Shown here piece after piece: positions 13,670 to 20,709 of a DNA stretch of 22,879 nt. Position numbers and translations under genes: made by a program. The stretch's first letter is position 1, and every line of letters starts with the position of its first letter. Below the pieces are notes generated by a model. The model was not told where the DNA came from. It saw only the letters and a program-made list of their open reading frames with translations, and ran no database searches. Origin of the DNA: Clostridia bacterium (GTDB lineage Bacteria > Bacillota > Clostridia > Christensenellales > UBA3700); NCBI GenBank assembly GCA_900772745.1, contig CAAGRV010000045.1, positions 1 through 22,879 of the forward strand, read 5' to 3'.

Positions 13670-14824
13670 ATGGAGGCATTTATCAACTTTATCAAAGACA
13701 ATGTAGCGCTCTGCTCCATTTTGGCGGCAGTCATCGTTCTTGCAATCGTACTCATTTGTGTACTTTGCAATGTAAGTAAAAAGAAGAAAAAAGCAAAAGA
13801 ATTGGCACAAACAACTCCGATAGTGGAAGAAAAACCAGTCGAAGAGCCAACTAAGGAAGAAGAGCCAGTCGAAGAGCCAGCTCCAAAGAAAGCTGAGCCA
13901 GTCAAGGAAGAAAAGCCAGCTCCAGTCAAAGCTGAGCCTGTCAAAGAAGAAAAACCAGCTCCAAAGAAAACTGAACTAGCTATGGAAGAAGAGCCAGATC
14001 CAAAGAAAGTTGAACCAGCTAAGGAAGAAGAAAAGCCAGCTCCATCTAAGGAAGTTGCTGCAACCGCAGTTGAAGATGAAGAAAAGTCAGGCAAGAGAGT
14101 GGCTGTCGGCAAATGGCAAATTATGCAAAAGAGCGACGACGAATTCGTAGCATATTTGTATGCCAACAACGGCGCTTTGTTGCTCACGTCAGAGACATAT
14201 TCTACTGCCAAGGGAGCAATGGGCGGTATCGCAACTATCAAGAAAAACGTCGAGCTTGGCAAGTTCGAAATTCACTGCGACAAGAAGGGCAACTACTATT
14301 ACAAACTCAAAAGCTCTGCCAACAGACTACTTTGCGTGGGCGAAGTTTACAGCAACAAAGCAAGTTGCGAAAGCTCAGTAGAGTCAGTTAAGAAGTTCGC
14401 ACTCAACGCCGTTTTGTTGGACGAAATTTTGGAAGACAAGACAGTCATCAAGTATGAGCCAACAGGCGAAATTGCCGAGGCAAAGAAGGGTTATACAGGC
14501 AAGTGGAGAATAGAGGAAGTGGACGAAATGTTCATCGCCAACCTATACGCGTCCAACGGCGAATTGCTCTTGGTAAGCGAGTCTTATACCACCGAGGCAA
14601 GTACAAAGAGCGCAATGGAAAATATCAAGAAAAATGCCCTAGCAAGCAACTTTATCATCGACAAAGATAAGACAGGCAGATATTATTACAAGCTCCGCAA
14701 CAGCCAAAAATCCATTCTTTGTGTAGGTGAAACTTACGACAGTATCGACAGCTGTATCAGTGCAATCGAGTCAGTAAGAAAATTCTGCAACAGCGCAAAA
14801 CTTGTAGAAAACGAAGAAGAATAA
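13670..14824 (+). CDS. Membrane-anchored protein with acidic/Pro-Lys linker and four YegP (DUF1508) units
   Basis: A 384-residue protein. One membrane helix (about 12-33, VALCSILAAVIVLAIVLIC) is followed by a basic stop-transfer K-K-K-K-K and a long low-complexity linker (about 50-130) of repeated E-E-P-V-E-E-P and K-P-A-P-x-K units. The C-terminal part holds four YegP-like units, about 147-193, 198-244, 278-322 and 327-373. Each has the pattern F/W-x-I ... Y-Y-K-L or A-N-L-Y ... S-E-x-Y-x-x ... I-x-x-I/V-K-K. YegP/DUF1508 units usually come in pairs and their role is unsettled. An AAGGAG SD precedes ATG 13670. With K-K-K after the helix the domains are probably cytoplasmic (positive-inside rule; inference). 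The linker is like that of the protein at 17093. Confidence 0.85.
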   Translation: MEAFINFIKDNVALCSILAAVIVLAIVLICVLCNVSKKKKKAKELAQTTPIVEEKPVEEPTKEEEPVEEPAPKKAEPVKEEKPAPVKAEPVKEEKPAPKKTELAMEEEPDPKKVEPAKEEEKPAPSKEVAATAVEDEEKSGKRVAVGKWQIMQKSDDEFVAYLYANNGALLLTSETYSTAKGAMGGIATIKKNVELGKFEIHCDKKGNYYYKLKSSANRLLCVGEVYSNKASCESSVESVKKFALNAVLLDEILEDKTVIKYEPTGEIAEAKKGYTGKWRIEEVDEMFIANLYASNGELLLVSESYTTEASTKSAMENIKKNALASNFIIDKDKTGRYYYKLRNSQKSILCVGETYDSIDSCISAIESVRKFCNSAKLVENEEE

Positions 14825-14846
14825 TCAACCAATCATACAAGCAAGG

Positions 14847-14880
14847 ACTCACTGCCAATAAGGTGGTGAGTTCTTTATTT
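14847..14880 (+). terminator. Terminator of the YegP-unit gene
   Basis: ACTCACTGCC and GGTGGTGAGT form a 10-bp stem (two G-U pairs) around AATAA at 14847-14871, followed by the T-rich TCTTTATTT. Confidence 0.85.
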
Positions 14881-14908
14881 AAGAAATATATATATTATCA
14901 ATATATTA

Positions 14909-15065
14909 TCCAGTGATAGGTGTTTGGATATGTGGGATAATAAAATGTTCCGATATAGTTGGTTTGAATATTTATGGCAAAAAATGTTCCGTGATTTGAT
15001 TTTTTGATTATGTAGGACAATATATATCCGTGATTTTGCCATCTTTGATTTGTATGACAATACTG
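14909..15065. repeat. Degenerate tandem repeat, four units of 39-40 bp
   Basis: Units start with TCC at 14909, 14949, 14988 and 15027 (steps 40, 39, 39). Units 3 and 4 both open TCCGTGATTT and share TTGATT...GACAATA. Units 1 and 2 share TTTG(G/A)ATAT and end AAAATGT. The sequence before 14909 (ATCAATATATTA) looks like the end of a fifth unit. The 14881-15287 gap holds no gene that I can support; besides this array it has the inverted repeat, hairpin and promoter listed separately. Confidence 0.6.
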
Positions 15066-15094
15066 TATTGATAAAAAAAATAAAAAATTTTTAA

Positions 15095-15129
15095 CTTGAC
15101 ATACGTTGTCAAGAGAGAGTGGATATAAT
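15095..15129 (+). promoter_or_regulatory. Inverted repeat CTTGACA-TACGT-TGTCAAG followed by TATAAT (candidate operator/promoter)
   Basis: Perfect 7-bp arms at 15095-15101 and 15107-15113 with a 5-bp centre. The left arm contains a consensus -35 TTGACA. A perfect TATAAT (15124-15129) lies 22 bp further, longer than a standard spacer, so a regulator bound at the inverted repeat may be involved, or the match is fortuitous. Confidence 0.4.
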
Positions 15130-15170
15130 CAAAGTATAAAATGTTTTTGTGGTCATATAGTTACTCCGAG

Positions 15171-15201
15171 AATAGGCAGGCGAAAAGCCTGTCTATTTTT
15201 T
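15171..15201 (+). terminator. Terminator or attenuator hairpin upstream of the NlpC/P60 gene
   Basis: ATAGGCAGGC and GCCTGTCTAT pair (10 bp, one G-U) around GAAAA at 15172-15196, followed by a T run to 15201. No gene ends just before it. It would end a transcript of about 65 nt starting after the TATAAT at 15124. Confidence 0.8.
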
Positions 15202-15252
15202 GCAAAATTATGTTTATATACTACAAGGTTATTTATTCCCATTTTTTGTGCA

Positions 15253-15281
15253 TTGATTTGCCGTAGGAAGTTTTGTAATAT
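15253..15281 (+). promoter_or_regulatory. Candidate promoter placing the NlpC/P60 transcript start at its ATG
   Basis: TTGATT (15253-15258), a 17-bp spacer and TAATAT (15276-15281). Six bases separate the -10 box from ATG 15288. The hexamers are weaker than those of the other SD-less genes. Confidence 0.45.
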
Positions 15282-15287
15282 TTTCTT

Positions 15288-16202
15288 ATGAAAACCAAAG
15301 CAAAAATTTTGAAAAAGTTGATAAGTATTGGGTTATTGAGCATTTTGCTGTGTTGTGCGGTGGTAGGCTGTGCAGTAGAAAAGCCACCTGTGGGCAGTAT
15401 GCCACCGACTGATAGCACTCCGACAATTCCGCCTAATGAGAACTTGCCGACAGCACCGCCCGATGAAAATGTGCCGAATACTCCGAGTGAAATTCCACCG
15501 AGCGACATTTTGCCAAGTAAGCCAACCAAACCGAGCGTATCTCTCCAACCGCTTTTGCCAGCCAAAGAGTATGATATTTTGGTCAAGTCGACCACCAATT
15601 CGCTCAACGTGCGAGCAGGTGCGGGCAGTAAGTTTGGCGTGATGGGCGCTATCAATGCGGGCGATATGTTGGACTATGTTTCCACCGAGGGAGATTGGCA
15701 CAAGGTGCGGTACAAGCGTGGATATGGTTATGTAAGTCGCAGATATACCACGCTAGAGCGGATAGAAAAGTCGGACAGGCGGGTTGTGGAAGATATTTTA
15801 CATATTGGCAAAGGACTGATGGGTTATCCTTATGTGTGGGGAGCTCAGCGGTATCATTGGGGCAACGGCAAGCTCAATCCCAACTTTGTTCAAGGCAAAT
15901 ATGATTGTTCTTCGCTTGTTCAATATATGTTTTACATAGGCGGTGGAGTGGTGTTGGACGTCAACACTCGCACCCAAGTGTTGCAAGGAAAGCAAGTGCC
16001 AAAGTCGGAACTTAGACGTGGCGACGTGATATTTTTTACCAATGCAGAGCGGAAAAACCTAAGCGGAGTGGAGCGAGTGGGGCATGTGGCTGTCTATCTT
16101 GGGAATAACTATATTTTGCACACAGCCAGCGATTATGCTGTCATCGAGCCTATCAGCTCGACTCGTTGGTCGCACTATATCGTTGCCAAAAGAATGATAT
16201 AG
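15288..16202 (+). CDS. SH3b-NlpC/P60 lipoprotein (cell-wall peptidase)
   Basis: A 304-residue exported protein predicted to cut peptidoglycan stem peptides. A lipoprotein signal with lipobox V-V-G-C (C28) leads into a Pro/Thr-rich wall-spanning linker (about 31-90). One bacterial SH3 domain (about 96-155) carries S-L-N-V-R-A-G-A-G-S and G-Y-G-Y-V-S. The NlpC/P60 domain (about 165-304) has G-x-P-Y-V-W-G, catalytic Cys207 in YDCSSLVQ, His266 in VGHVAVYLG and His278 in the third position. An in-frame TAA lies four codons upstream, so ATG 15288 is the first possible ATG start. Only a poor, distant AGGAAG precedes it, and the mRNA may be leaderless. It ends 45 bp before thiN. Confidence 0.92.
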   Translation: MKTKAKILKKLISIGLLSILLCCAVVGCAVEKPPVGSMPPTDSTPTIPPNENLPTAPPDENVPNTPSEIPPSDILPSKPTKPSVSLQPLLPAKEYDILVKSTTNSLNVRAGAGSKFGVMGAINAGDMLDYVSTEGDWHKVRYKRGYGYVSRRYTTLERIEKSDRRVVEDILHIGKGLMGYPYVWGAQRYHWGNGKLNPNFVQGKYDCSSLVQYMFYIGGGVVLDVNTRTQVLQGKQVPKSELRRGDVIFFTNAERKNLSGVERVGHVAVYLGNNYILHTASDYAVIEPISSTRWSHYIVAKRMI

Positions 16203-16212
16203 GCGTGGAGAC

Positions 16213-16241
16213 TTTACATTTTGGGCAAGACAAATTATAAT
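16213..16241 (+). promoter_or_regulatory. Promoter placing the thiN transcript start at its ATG
   Basis: TTTACA (16213-16218), a 17-bp spacer and TATAAT (16236-16241). The six-base discriminator AGTTGT leads directly to ATG 16248, where the first transcribed A would fall. Confidence 0.75.
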
Positions 16242-16247
16242 AGTTGT

Positions 16248-16850
16248 ATGAGATGCGTATGTGTAGGCGGTGGCGATTTTGCCAGCCAAAAATTCCAAAC
16301 AAGACAAGATGACTTGGTCATTGGCGTGGACAAAGGTTATGAATATATCCGTGACCAAAGGGTTGATATGGTCGTGGGCGATTTTGATTCGCTCGGCTAT
16401 GCGCCTGCCCACCCCAACATTATCAAACTCGACGTGCGCAAAGACTTTACCGATATGTGGGTTGCTTGCGAGAGCGGAAGAGAAAAAGGTTGCAGCGAGT
16501 TCGTTTTGTACGGCGGTTTGGGCGGAAGGCTTGACCACACCTTAGCCAATCTCCAACTGGCATATCACCTTGCCGAAGAGGGTTGCAAAGTCACCTTCGT
16601 GGACGTTGCCCAAACAATTTTGGTGACAAATAGCGACTTGGAATTGGTGGGCAAAGCGGGCAAAACAATATCTATTTTTGCCAAAGACCAAGCGACAATC
16701 ACCTTGACAGGCTTTGATTATCCCGCCCAAAACTTTACTCTCAAAGATAATTTTCCTATGGGAGTGAGCAATGTTGCCACGGCAGAGATTGCCAAAATAC
16801 AAGTTCATAGCGGAACAATCGTGGTAGTTGTCAATGATTTTGTTGACTAG
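16248..16850 (+). CDS. thiN: Thiamine pyrophosphokinase
   Basis: A 200-residue enzyme that transfers pyrophosphate from ATP to thiamine to make thiamine diphosphate. Family motifs occur in order: VGGGDF at the N-terminus, I-G-V-D-K-G (25-30), GDFDS (44-48), K-D-F-T-D-M (65-70) and L-G-G-R-L-D-H-T-L-A-N-L (91-102). ATG 16248 is chosen because the family begins at this V-G-G-G strand. An upstream TTG at 16221 in the same frame has a distant GGAG but would add nine unrelated residues and lies inside the promoter spacer. No SD precedes ATG 16248, so leaderless translation is predicted. Cytoplasmic. Confidence 0.93.
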   Translation: MRCVCVGGGDFASQKFQTRQDDLVIGVDKGYEYIRDQRVDMVVGDFDSLGYAPAHPNIIKLDVRKDFTDMWVACESGREKGCSEFVLYGGLGGRLDHTLANLQLAYHLAEEGCKVTFVDVAQTILVTNSDLELVGKAGKTISIFAKDQATITLTGFDYPAQNFTLKDNFPMGVSNVATAEIAKIQVHSGTIVVVVNDFVD

Positions 16851-16923
16851 TCATCACGATAGGCACTCCATTATTGAGTAAAAATCAATCCCCAAAACAC
16901 CAAAAAAATCAACAAAAAGCAAT

Positions 16924-16950
16924 AAAAAGTAGGCGAAAAGTCTACTTTTT
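16924..16950 (+). terminator. Terminator after thiN
   Basis: AAAAAGTAGGC and GTCTACTTTTT form an 11-bp stem (one G-U) around GAAAA, with the T run in the 3' arm. The loop matches that of the hairpin at 15171. Confidence 0.8.
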
Positions 16951-16970
16951 GTTTGCCCAAAATCACCCCG

Positions 16971-17026
16971 AAAAGTCGAGAATTTACAAAAAATATCAAT
17001 ATGTTTCGACTTTTTAGTGTTTTTTT
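16971..17026 (+). terminator. Second long-loop hairpin with T run
   Basis: AAAAGTCGA (16971-16979) and TCGACTTTT (17006-17014) are perfect 9-bp arms with a 26-nt loop, followed by TAGTG and seven T (17020-17026). The long loop makes its efficiency doubtful. Confidence 0.4.
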
Positions 17027-17028
17027 AA

Positions 17029-17057
17029 TTTACAACACGTGATTTTTGTATTATAAT
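17029..17057 (+). promoter_or_regulatory. Promoter of the eight-TM/L15-like protein gene
   Basis: TTTACA (17029-17034), a 17-bp spacer containing CACGTG, and TATAAT (17052-17057). The leader is about 28 nt and carries a GGAGG SD. Confidence 0.8.
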
Positions 17058-17092
17058 ATTTTTACACTATAATTTTTAGAGTGGAGGAAATC

Positions 17093-19774
17093 ATGGAAGA
17101 GAAAGATTTGTCAGTTGTCGAGACAACAAGTCAAGAAGTGACTAGCGACGTTGTCAGTGAAAAAGTCAACCAAGACGCTGTCGTAGAAAATGTTCCAGAA
17201 GTGACTGAGGCGCAAGCGACTACTCCAGCAAAAGACGCTCCAGTGGTTGAAGAAAAACCAGCCGAAGAGGCAAAAGTTAAGAAAGATCGTAGTGCAGACT
17301 ATTTTAGTATGACTATCAACAAGTACGGCATCACAGGTGCTATCGCAGTAGTTGGTTTTGCACTTGCATTTTTCTTTTTGATTCAAGAAATCAAGCTGTT
17401 CGAAATTTTCCAAGCAATGATTGACAAGGTAGCTGGCGGCACTCCAGTAGTAGAAGTGCTCCAAGCCAACCTACTTTACATAATTCCTTTGGCAGTATTT
17501 TTGGTAGGCGTACTCATACTTGCGATTACAGGAATTGTGACCTTGTGGTCGAAGAAATGCCGTTTTATTGACGAGTCAGTATTCATCAGTTTTGCACTTG
17601 TCATCGGCTTGTTGGTCCAAATCGTAATGGAACAAGTTGCCAGCAAACAAGATCTTATCGGATTGTTCATTTTCTTAGGTCTTACGGTAGTTTTGCTCCT
17701 TGTCAGAGTGCTTATGTACAAGCCAAATATGAGCATTGCCCAAATGCGTGGATACCAAACTGCCAAGGCTAGTTTTGGTAGTTATTCCAAGGTTTTCAGT
17801 AATAAATTCTATCCATTGTTGACTATCGCACTAGCTTGCGTAGCGGCAGCATTTGTTTGTATAGTATTTTTCGTGCCAGCGGCAACAAACGCTCTCAACA
17901 ACCAAGATGTTGCAACCAAGTTTGCCATTTTGATGGGAATTAGTGGAGCAGGCTATCTCGTTGGTATGATTGTCAGATGCGTTCGCAAGCGTGTCAATAT
18001 GATTGACCTTGTAGCTGCATTGCTAGGCGTGGTTGGTCTTACAATCATCGGACTTAGCGTATATATGGGACTTTCTGGTGGCGAAGGTTTTGACCTTGCA
18101 GTGGCTACCAAGCCACTTGCTATGGGTGTGGTAAGTTTGGTTGTGTCAATCATCAGTATGATTGTGCTCGGAGTGTGCACCTATGTGCCAATCGAGGCAA
18201 AACACGAAGAATTCGTCAACCTAAAATGTATCGCAAATGACGTAATTTTCGAAGAGCCAGTAGAAGAAGAACCAGCTGAAGAAGAGCCGGTTGAAGAACC
18301 AGTAGAAGAAGAACAAGTCGAAGAAGAGCCAGCCGAAGAAGTGGCAGAAGAACCAGTTGAAGAGCCAGCTGTCGAAGAAGTGGTAGAAGAACCAATTGAA
18401 GAAGTTGTCGAAGAACAAGTCGAAGAGGAAGAGCCTGCAGTGGCTACCAAATTCTGCACAGAGTGCGGAGCGCCTGTTCAAGAAGAAGACAAATTCTGTC
18501 CACAATGTGGTTTCAGCTTTGTGCCAGTAGAAGAAGAACCGGTAGAAGAGTCTGTCGAAGAGCTCAAATCTGATGAAGTTGCTGTCGAAGAAGTGGCAGA
18601 AGAGCCAGTCGAAGAAGTCGCAAACGTGAGCGAAGAAGATATGCAAGCTATCAACGACAAGCTAGACAAACTCGAAAATTCTATCGCGGCACTCAGCGCT
18701 TTGGATAACAATGACCACGAAAAACGCATTGTAGCGTTGGAGCAAAATACCAACACAATCAATTCTATGAACGAGCGTATCGACAAAATCGAACTCAACG
18801 TTCAAAGAATTCTTGACTTGTTGCTCGCAGGTGCGGTTGTGACTGCCACAGATCAACCAGTCGAAGAGCCAGCCGAAGAAGTGGAAGAAGAGCCAGTCCC
18901 AGCAACTCCTGTTGTTGTGCCAGTATCCAAGCCAAAGCTTTCGACCAACTGGCAAGCAGAAGTCGAAGATGACTCTCGTGTAAAACCAAAATTCAGTTTC
19001 GAGATGAAGATGCGACTTGCCGATGATGACATCAAGTCATTCTACAGCGAAATCAAGAACGAACTTTTGTCCTATGGCATCAAAAATCGTATATCTAGAT
19101 TTAGAGAGAACTTCAACAAAGGACGCAACCAAATTGCTCGTTTTGCAATCAATGGCAAGACACTTGTGTTGTATCTTGCTATCGACCCTGACTCACTCGA
19201 CGAGAGCTACTATCACCACAAGAGCTGTTTGGACAAGAAGGGCGCTCAAGACGTTCCTACAATGCTCAAAATTCGCTCAAAAGTAGCTGTTAAGAAAGCA
19301 AAACAACTCATCGAGCTTATTTGCGAGAGCCTTGTAATCAAGAAAAAACCAAAATACGAGCCAGAAGATTTTGCAGCCCAATTCTCTCTCGATGGATATA
19401 CAACTGTCGAATGCAAGGGCTTGGACTACTTGGTAGTTGGGGACATTGACCTAGGTCAAGCAATGCAACTTCCTGATGGACTTGCATCTCAACTTATCGA
19501 AGTTGTCGAGGGCGATGAGGCGGTATTCAATCCAATCACAGCCACAGTATCTGTCGATGCTTTGATGGAAAACTTTGAAGACGGCGACGTGGTAGACATT
19601 GAGTCGGTTAGAGCTAAGGGCTTGTGCGACGCTGATTGCAACTATCTCGAAATCGTCGAAGGTCAAAGACTTAACAAGAAGTTGAGAGTATTCGCCAACG
19701 AATACAACCCAGATGCAGTCAAGATGATTTGTATAGCTGGTGGCGAGGCATTCTTGATAGTTGACCCACAATAA
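17093..19774 (+). CDS. Eight-TM protein with zinc ribbon, coiled coil and L15-like C-terminal domain; function unknown
   Basis: An 893-residue mosaic protein. After an acidic Thr/Val/Glu-rich N-terminus (1-70) come about eight membrane helices (near 77-98, 127-150, 163-182, 189-207, 239-262, 275-294, 303-327, 341-362). An E-E-P-V-E-E repeat tract (387-448) follows, then a zinc ribbon with C455-x-x-C458 and C469-x-x-C472, more acidic repeats, a heptad-like coiled coil (513-580) and a ~110-residue domain (636-745, with S-F-Y-S-E-I-K-N-E-L-L-S-Y and G-K-T-L-V-L-Y-L-A-I-D-P) that I recall from many uncultured Bacillota without a function. Residues 822-891 follow the pattern of the ribosomal protein L15 C-terminus. 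ATG 17093 has GGAGG before it. The acidic tract and ribbon are probably cytoplasmic (inference). Monocistronic, with a strong promoter and terminator. Confidence 0.85.
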   Translation: MEEKDLSVVETTSQEVTSDVVSEKVNQDAVVENVPEVTEAQATTPAKDAPVVEEKPAEEAKVKKDRSADYFSMTINKYGITGAIAVVGFALAFFFLIQEIKLFEIFQAMIDKVAGGTPVVEVLQANLLYIIPLAVFLVGVLILAITGIVTLWSKKCRFIDESVFISFALVIGLLVQIVMEQVASKQDLIGLFIFLGLTVVLLLVRVLMYKPNMSIAQMRGYQTAKASFGSYSKVFSNKFYPLLTIALACVAAAFVCIVFFVPAATNALNNQDVATKFAILMGISGAGYLVGMIVRCVRKRVNMIDLVAALLGVVGLTIIGLSVYMGLSGGEGFDLAVATKPLAMGVVSLVVSIISMIVLGVCTYVPIEAKHEEFVNLKCIANDVIFEEPVEEEPAEEEPVEEPVEEEQVEEEPAEEVAEEPVEEPAVEEVVEEPIEEVVEEQVEEEEPAVATKFCTECGAPVQEEDKFCPQCGFSFVPVEEEPVEESVEELKSDEVAVEEVAEEPVEEVANVSEEDMQAINDKLDKLENSIAALSALDNNDHEKRIVALEQNTNTINSMNERIDKIELNVQRILDLLLAGAVVTATDQPVEEPAEEVEEEPVPATPVVVPVSKPKLSTNWQAEVEDDSRVKPKFSFEMKMRLADDDIKSFYSEIKNELLSYGIKNRISRFRENFNKGRNQIARFAINGKTLVLYLAIDPDSLDESYYHHKSCLDKKGAQDVPTMLKIRSKVAVKKAKQLIELICESLVIKKKPKYEPEDFAAQFSLDGYTTVECKGLDYLVVGDIDLGQAMQLPDGLASQLIEVVEGDEAVFNPITATVSVDALMENFEDGDVVDIESVRAKGLCDADCNYLEIVEGQRLNKKLRVFANEYNPDAVKMICIAGGEAFLIVDPQ

Positions 19775-19783
19775 TTATAAATG

Positions 19784-19828
19784 AAAAAACTCACCTTTTG
19801 TGATATGAACACAAAAGGTGAGTTTTTT
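19784..19828. terminator. Perfect 19-bp bidirectional terminator
   Basis: A perfect 19-bp stem (19784-19802 with 19810-19828) with loop ATATGAA, bounded by A6 and T6, so it works on both strands between convergent genes. Confidence 0.95.
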
Positions 19829-19841
19829 GTTGTTTGATTGG

Positions 19842-20636
19842 TTATAGCTTGACAGCCACAGGCTTGTGTGATAGATATTTGAAAATGTATTTGTAACCAA
19901 GGCTTTGGAGCATATCGCTTACCAGCTCGAACTTGTCCCCAATTCGTTCAGGCATGTGCGCATCAGAGCCAAAAGTAATCAGCTCGCCACCTAGCTCCTT
20001 GTATCTCGTGAGCAAGTCGATGGTTGGCACGAATGGAAATGGTCGTTTTTTGTTATGAGTATTGACTTCCAGCGCCACTCCCTTGTCTATCAAAGTGCGG
20101 AGAATGAAGTCGAACTTGTCCCCAAAGTCGGACAACTTCCACAAAGGTTGGTCGTATGGGGCATAGCGCATAATATAGCCAAGGTGACCTATGCTGTCGA
20201 AATGGTATGGCGCGCCAAGGCTATCTATGATGACGTCCAAATATTCGGCATAGGCGTCAGCTTGGGAGAGATTGTCGAAATATTCTTTGAAATAGCAGTC
20301 ACGACCATTGATGATATGAACCGAGTTGATAGTCATATCAAAGTCATAGCCAGCAAGACTCTTTGCATAGTCTACTTCGACTTGTTTTGCCCAACCGCAT
20401 TCGACGCCCACACCCAGTTGGATACGGTCGCTATATTCTTGTTTGAGAGCTGTCAGTTCCTCGAAATGCTTGTCCAAATCCAGTTGGACAATTCCCTTCC
20501 AGCCGAGCATATCAAGGTCATAGTGGTCGGTCAGGGCAATATATTCTAGCCCTAGCTCAATCGCTCTCTCAATCATAACTCTTGGCGGTGTTTTGCTGTC
20601 GTGCGAGTGGTAACAATGCGAATGTAAATCTATCAT
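19842..20636 (-). CDS. PHP-domain histidinol-phosphatase-like hydrolase
   Basis: A 264-residue PHP-superfamily metallophosphoesterase like HisJ/HisK-type histidinol phosphatases. Metal ligands are visible in order: H5 and H7 in DLHSHCYHSHDS, D37-H38 in LTDHYD, E79 in GVGVEC, H107 in N-S-V-H, H151 in G-H-L-G-Y-I, and D225 and H227 in GSDAH. It should hydrolyse a phosphate monoester in the cytoplasm. No other histidine gene is in the window, so the substrate may be something else. No SD precedes ATG 20636; the promoter -10 box ends six bases before it, predicting a leaderless mRNA. It diverges from ung. Confidence 0.88.
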   Translation of the reverse strand: MIDLHSHCYHSHDSKTPPRVMIERAIELGLEYIALTDHYDLDMLGWKGIVQLDLDKHFEELTALKQEYSDRIQLGVGVECGWAKQVEVDYAKSLAGYDFDMTINSVHIINGRDCYFKEYFDNLSQADAYAEYLDVIIDSLGAPYHFDSIGHLGYIMRYAPYDQPLWKLSDFGDKFDFILRTLIDKGVALEVNTHNKKRPFPFVPTIDLLTRYKELGGELITFGSDAHMPERIGDKFELVSDMLQSLGYKYIFKYLSHKPVAVKL

Positions 20637-20642
20637 AAGTTT

Positions 20643-20703
20643 ATTCTACAACTTTATCATTTTTTGGTCAACTATTGACAATGTTCGGCGGCTACAATAT
20701 AAT
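20643..20703. promoter_or_regulatory. Back-to-back promoters for the PHP gene and ung, both with zero-length leaders
   Basis: Leftward: TTGACC (20671-20666), 17 bp, TAGAAT (20648-20643), then six bases to ATG 20636. Rightward: TTGACA (20675-20680), 17 bp, TATAAT (20698-20703), then six bases to ATG 20710. The two -35 boxes are three bases apart. Confidence 0.8.
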
Positions 20704-20709
20704 TATTTT

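Noticed and set aside
14909..15065. Tandem array considered as a CRISPR array
   Set aside because: Similarity is spread along the whole 39-40 bp unit. There are no near-identical repeats with unique spacers, and no cas genes.
15106..15291. Open frame of 61 codons covering the hairpin before the NlpC/P60 gene
   Set aside because: It starts with TTG without an SD and reads through a terminator hairpin; no recognisable domain.
17036..17041. CACGTG palindrome in the promoter spacer of the 893-residue protein gene
   Set aside because: A 6-bp palindrome is expected by chance; noted only within the promoter entry.
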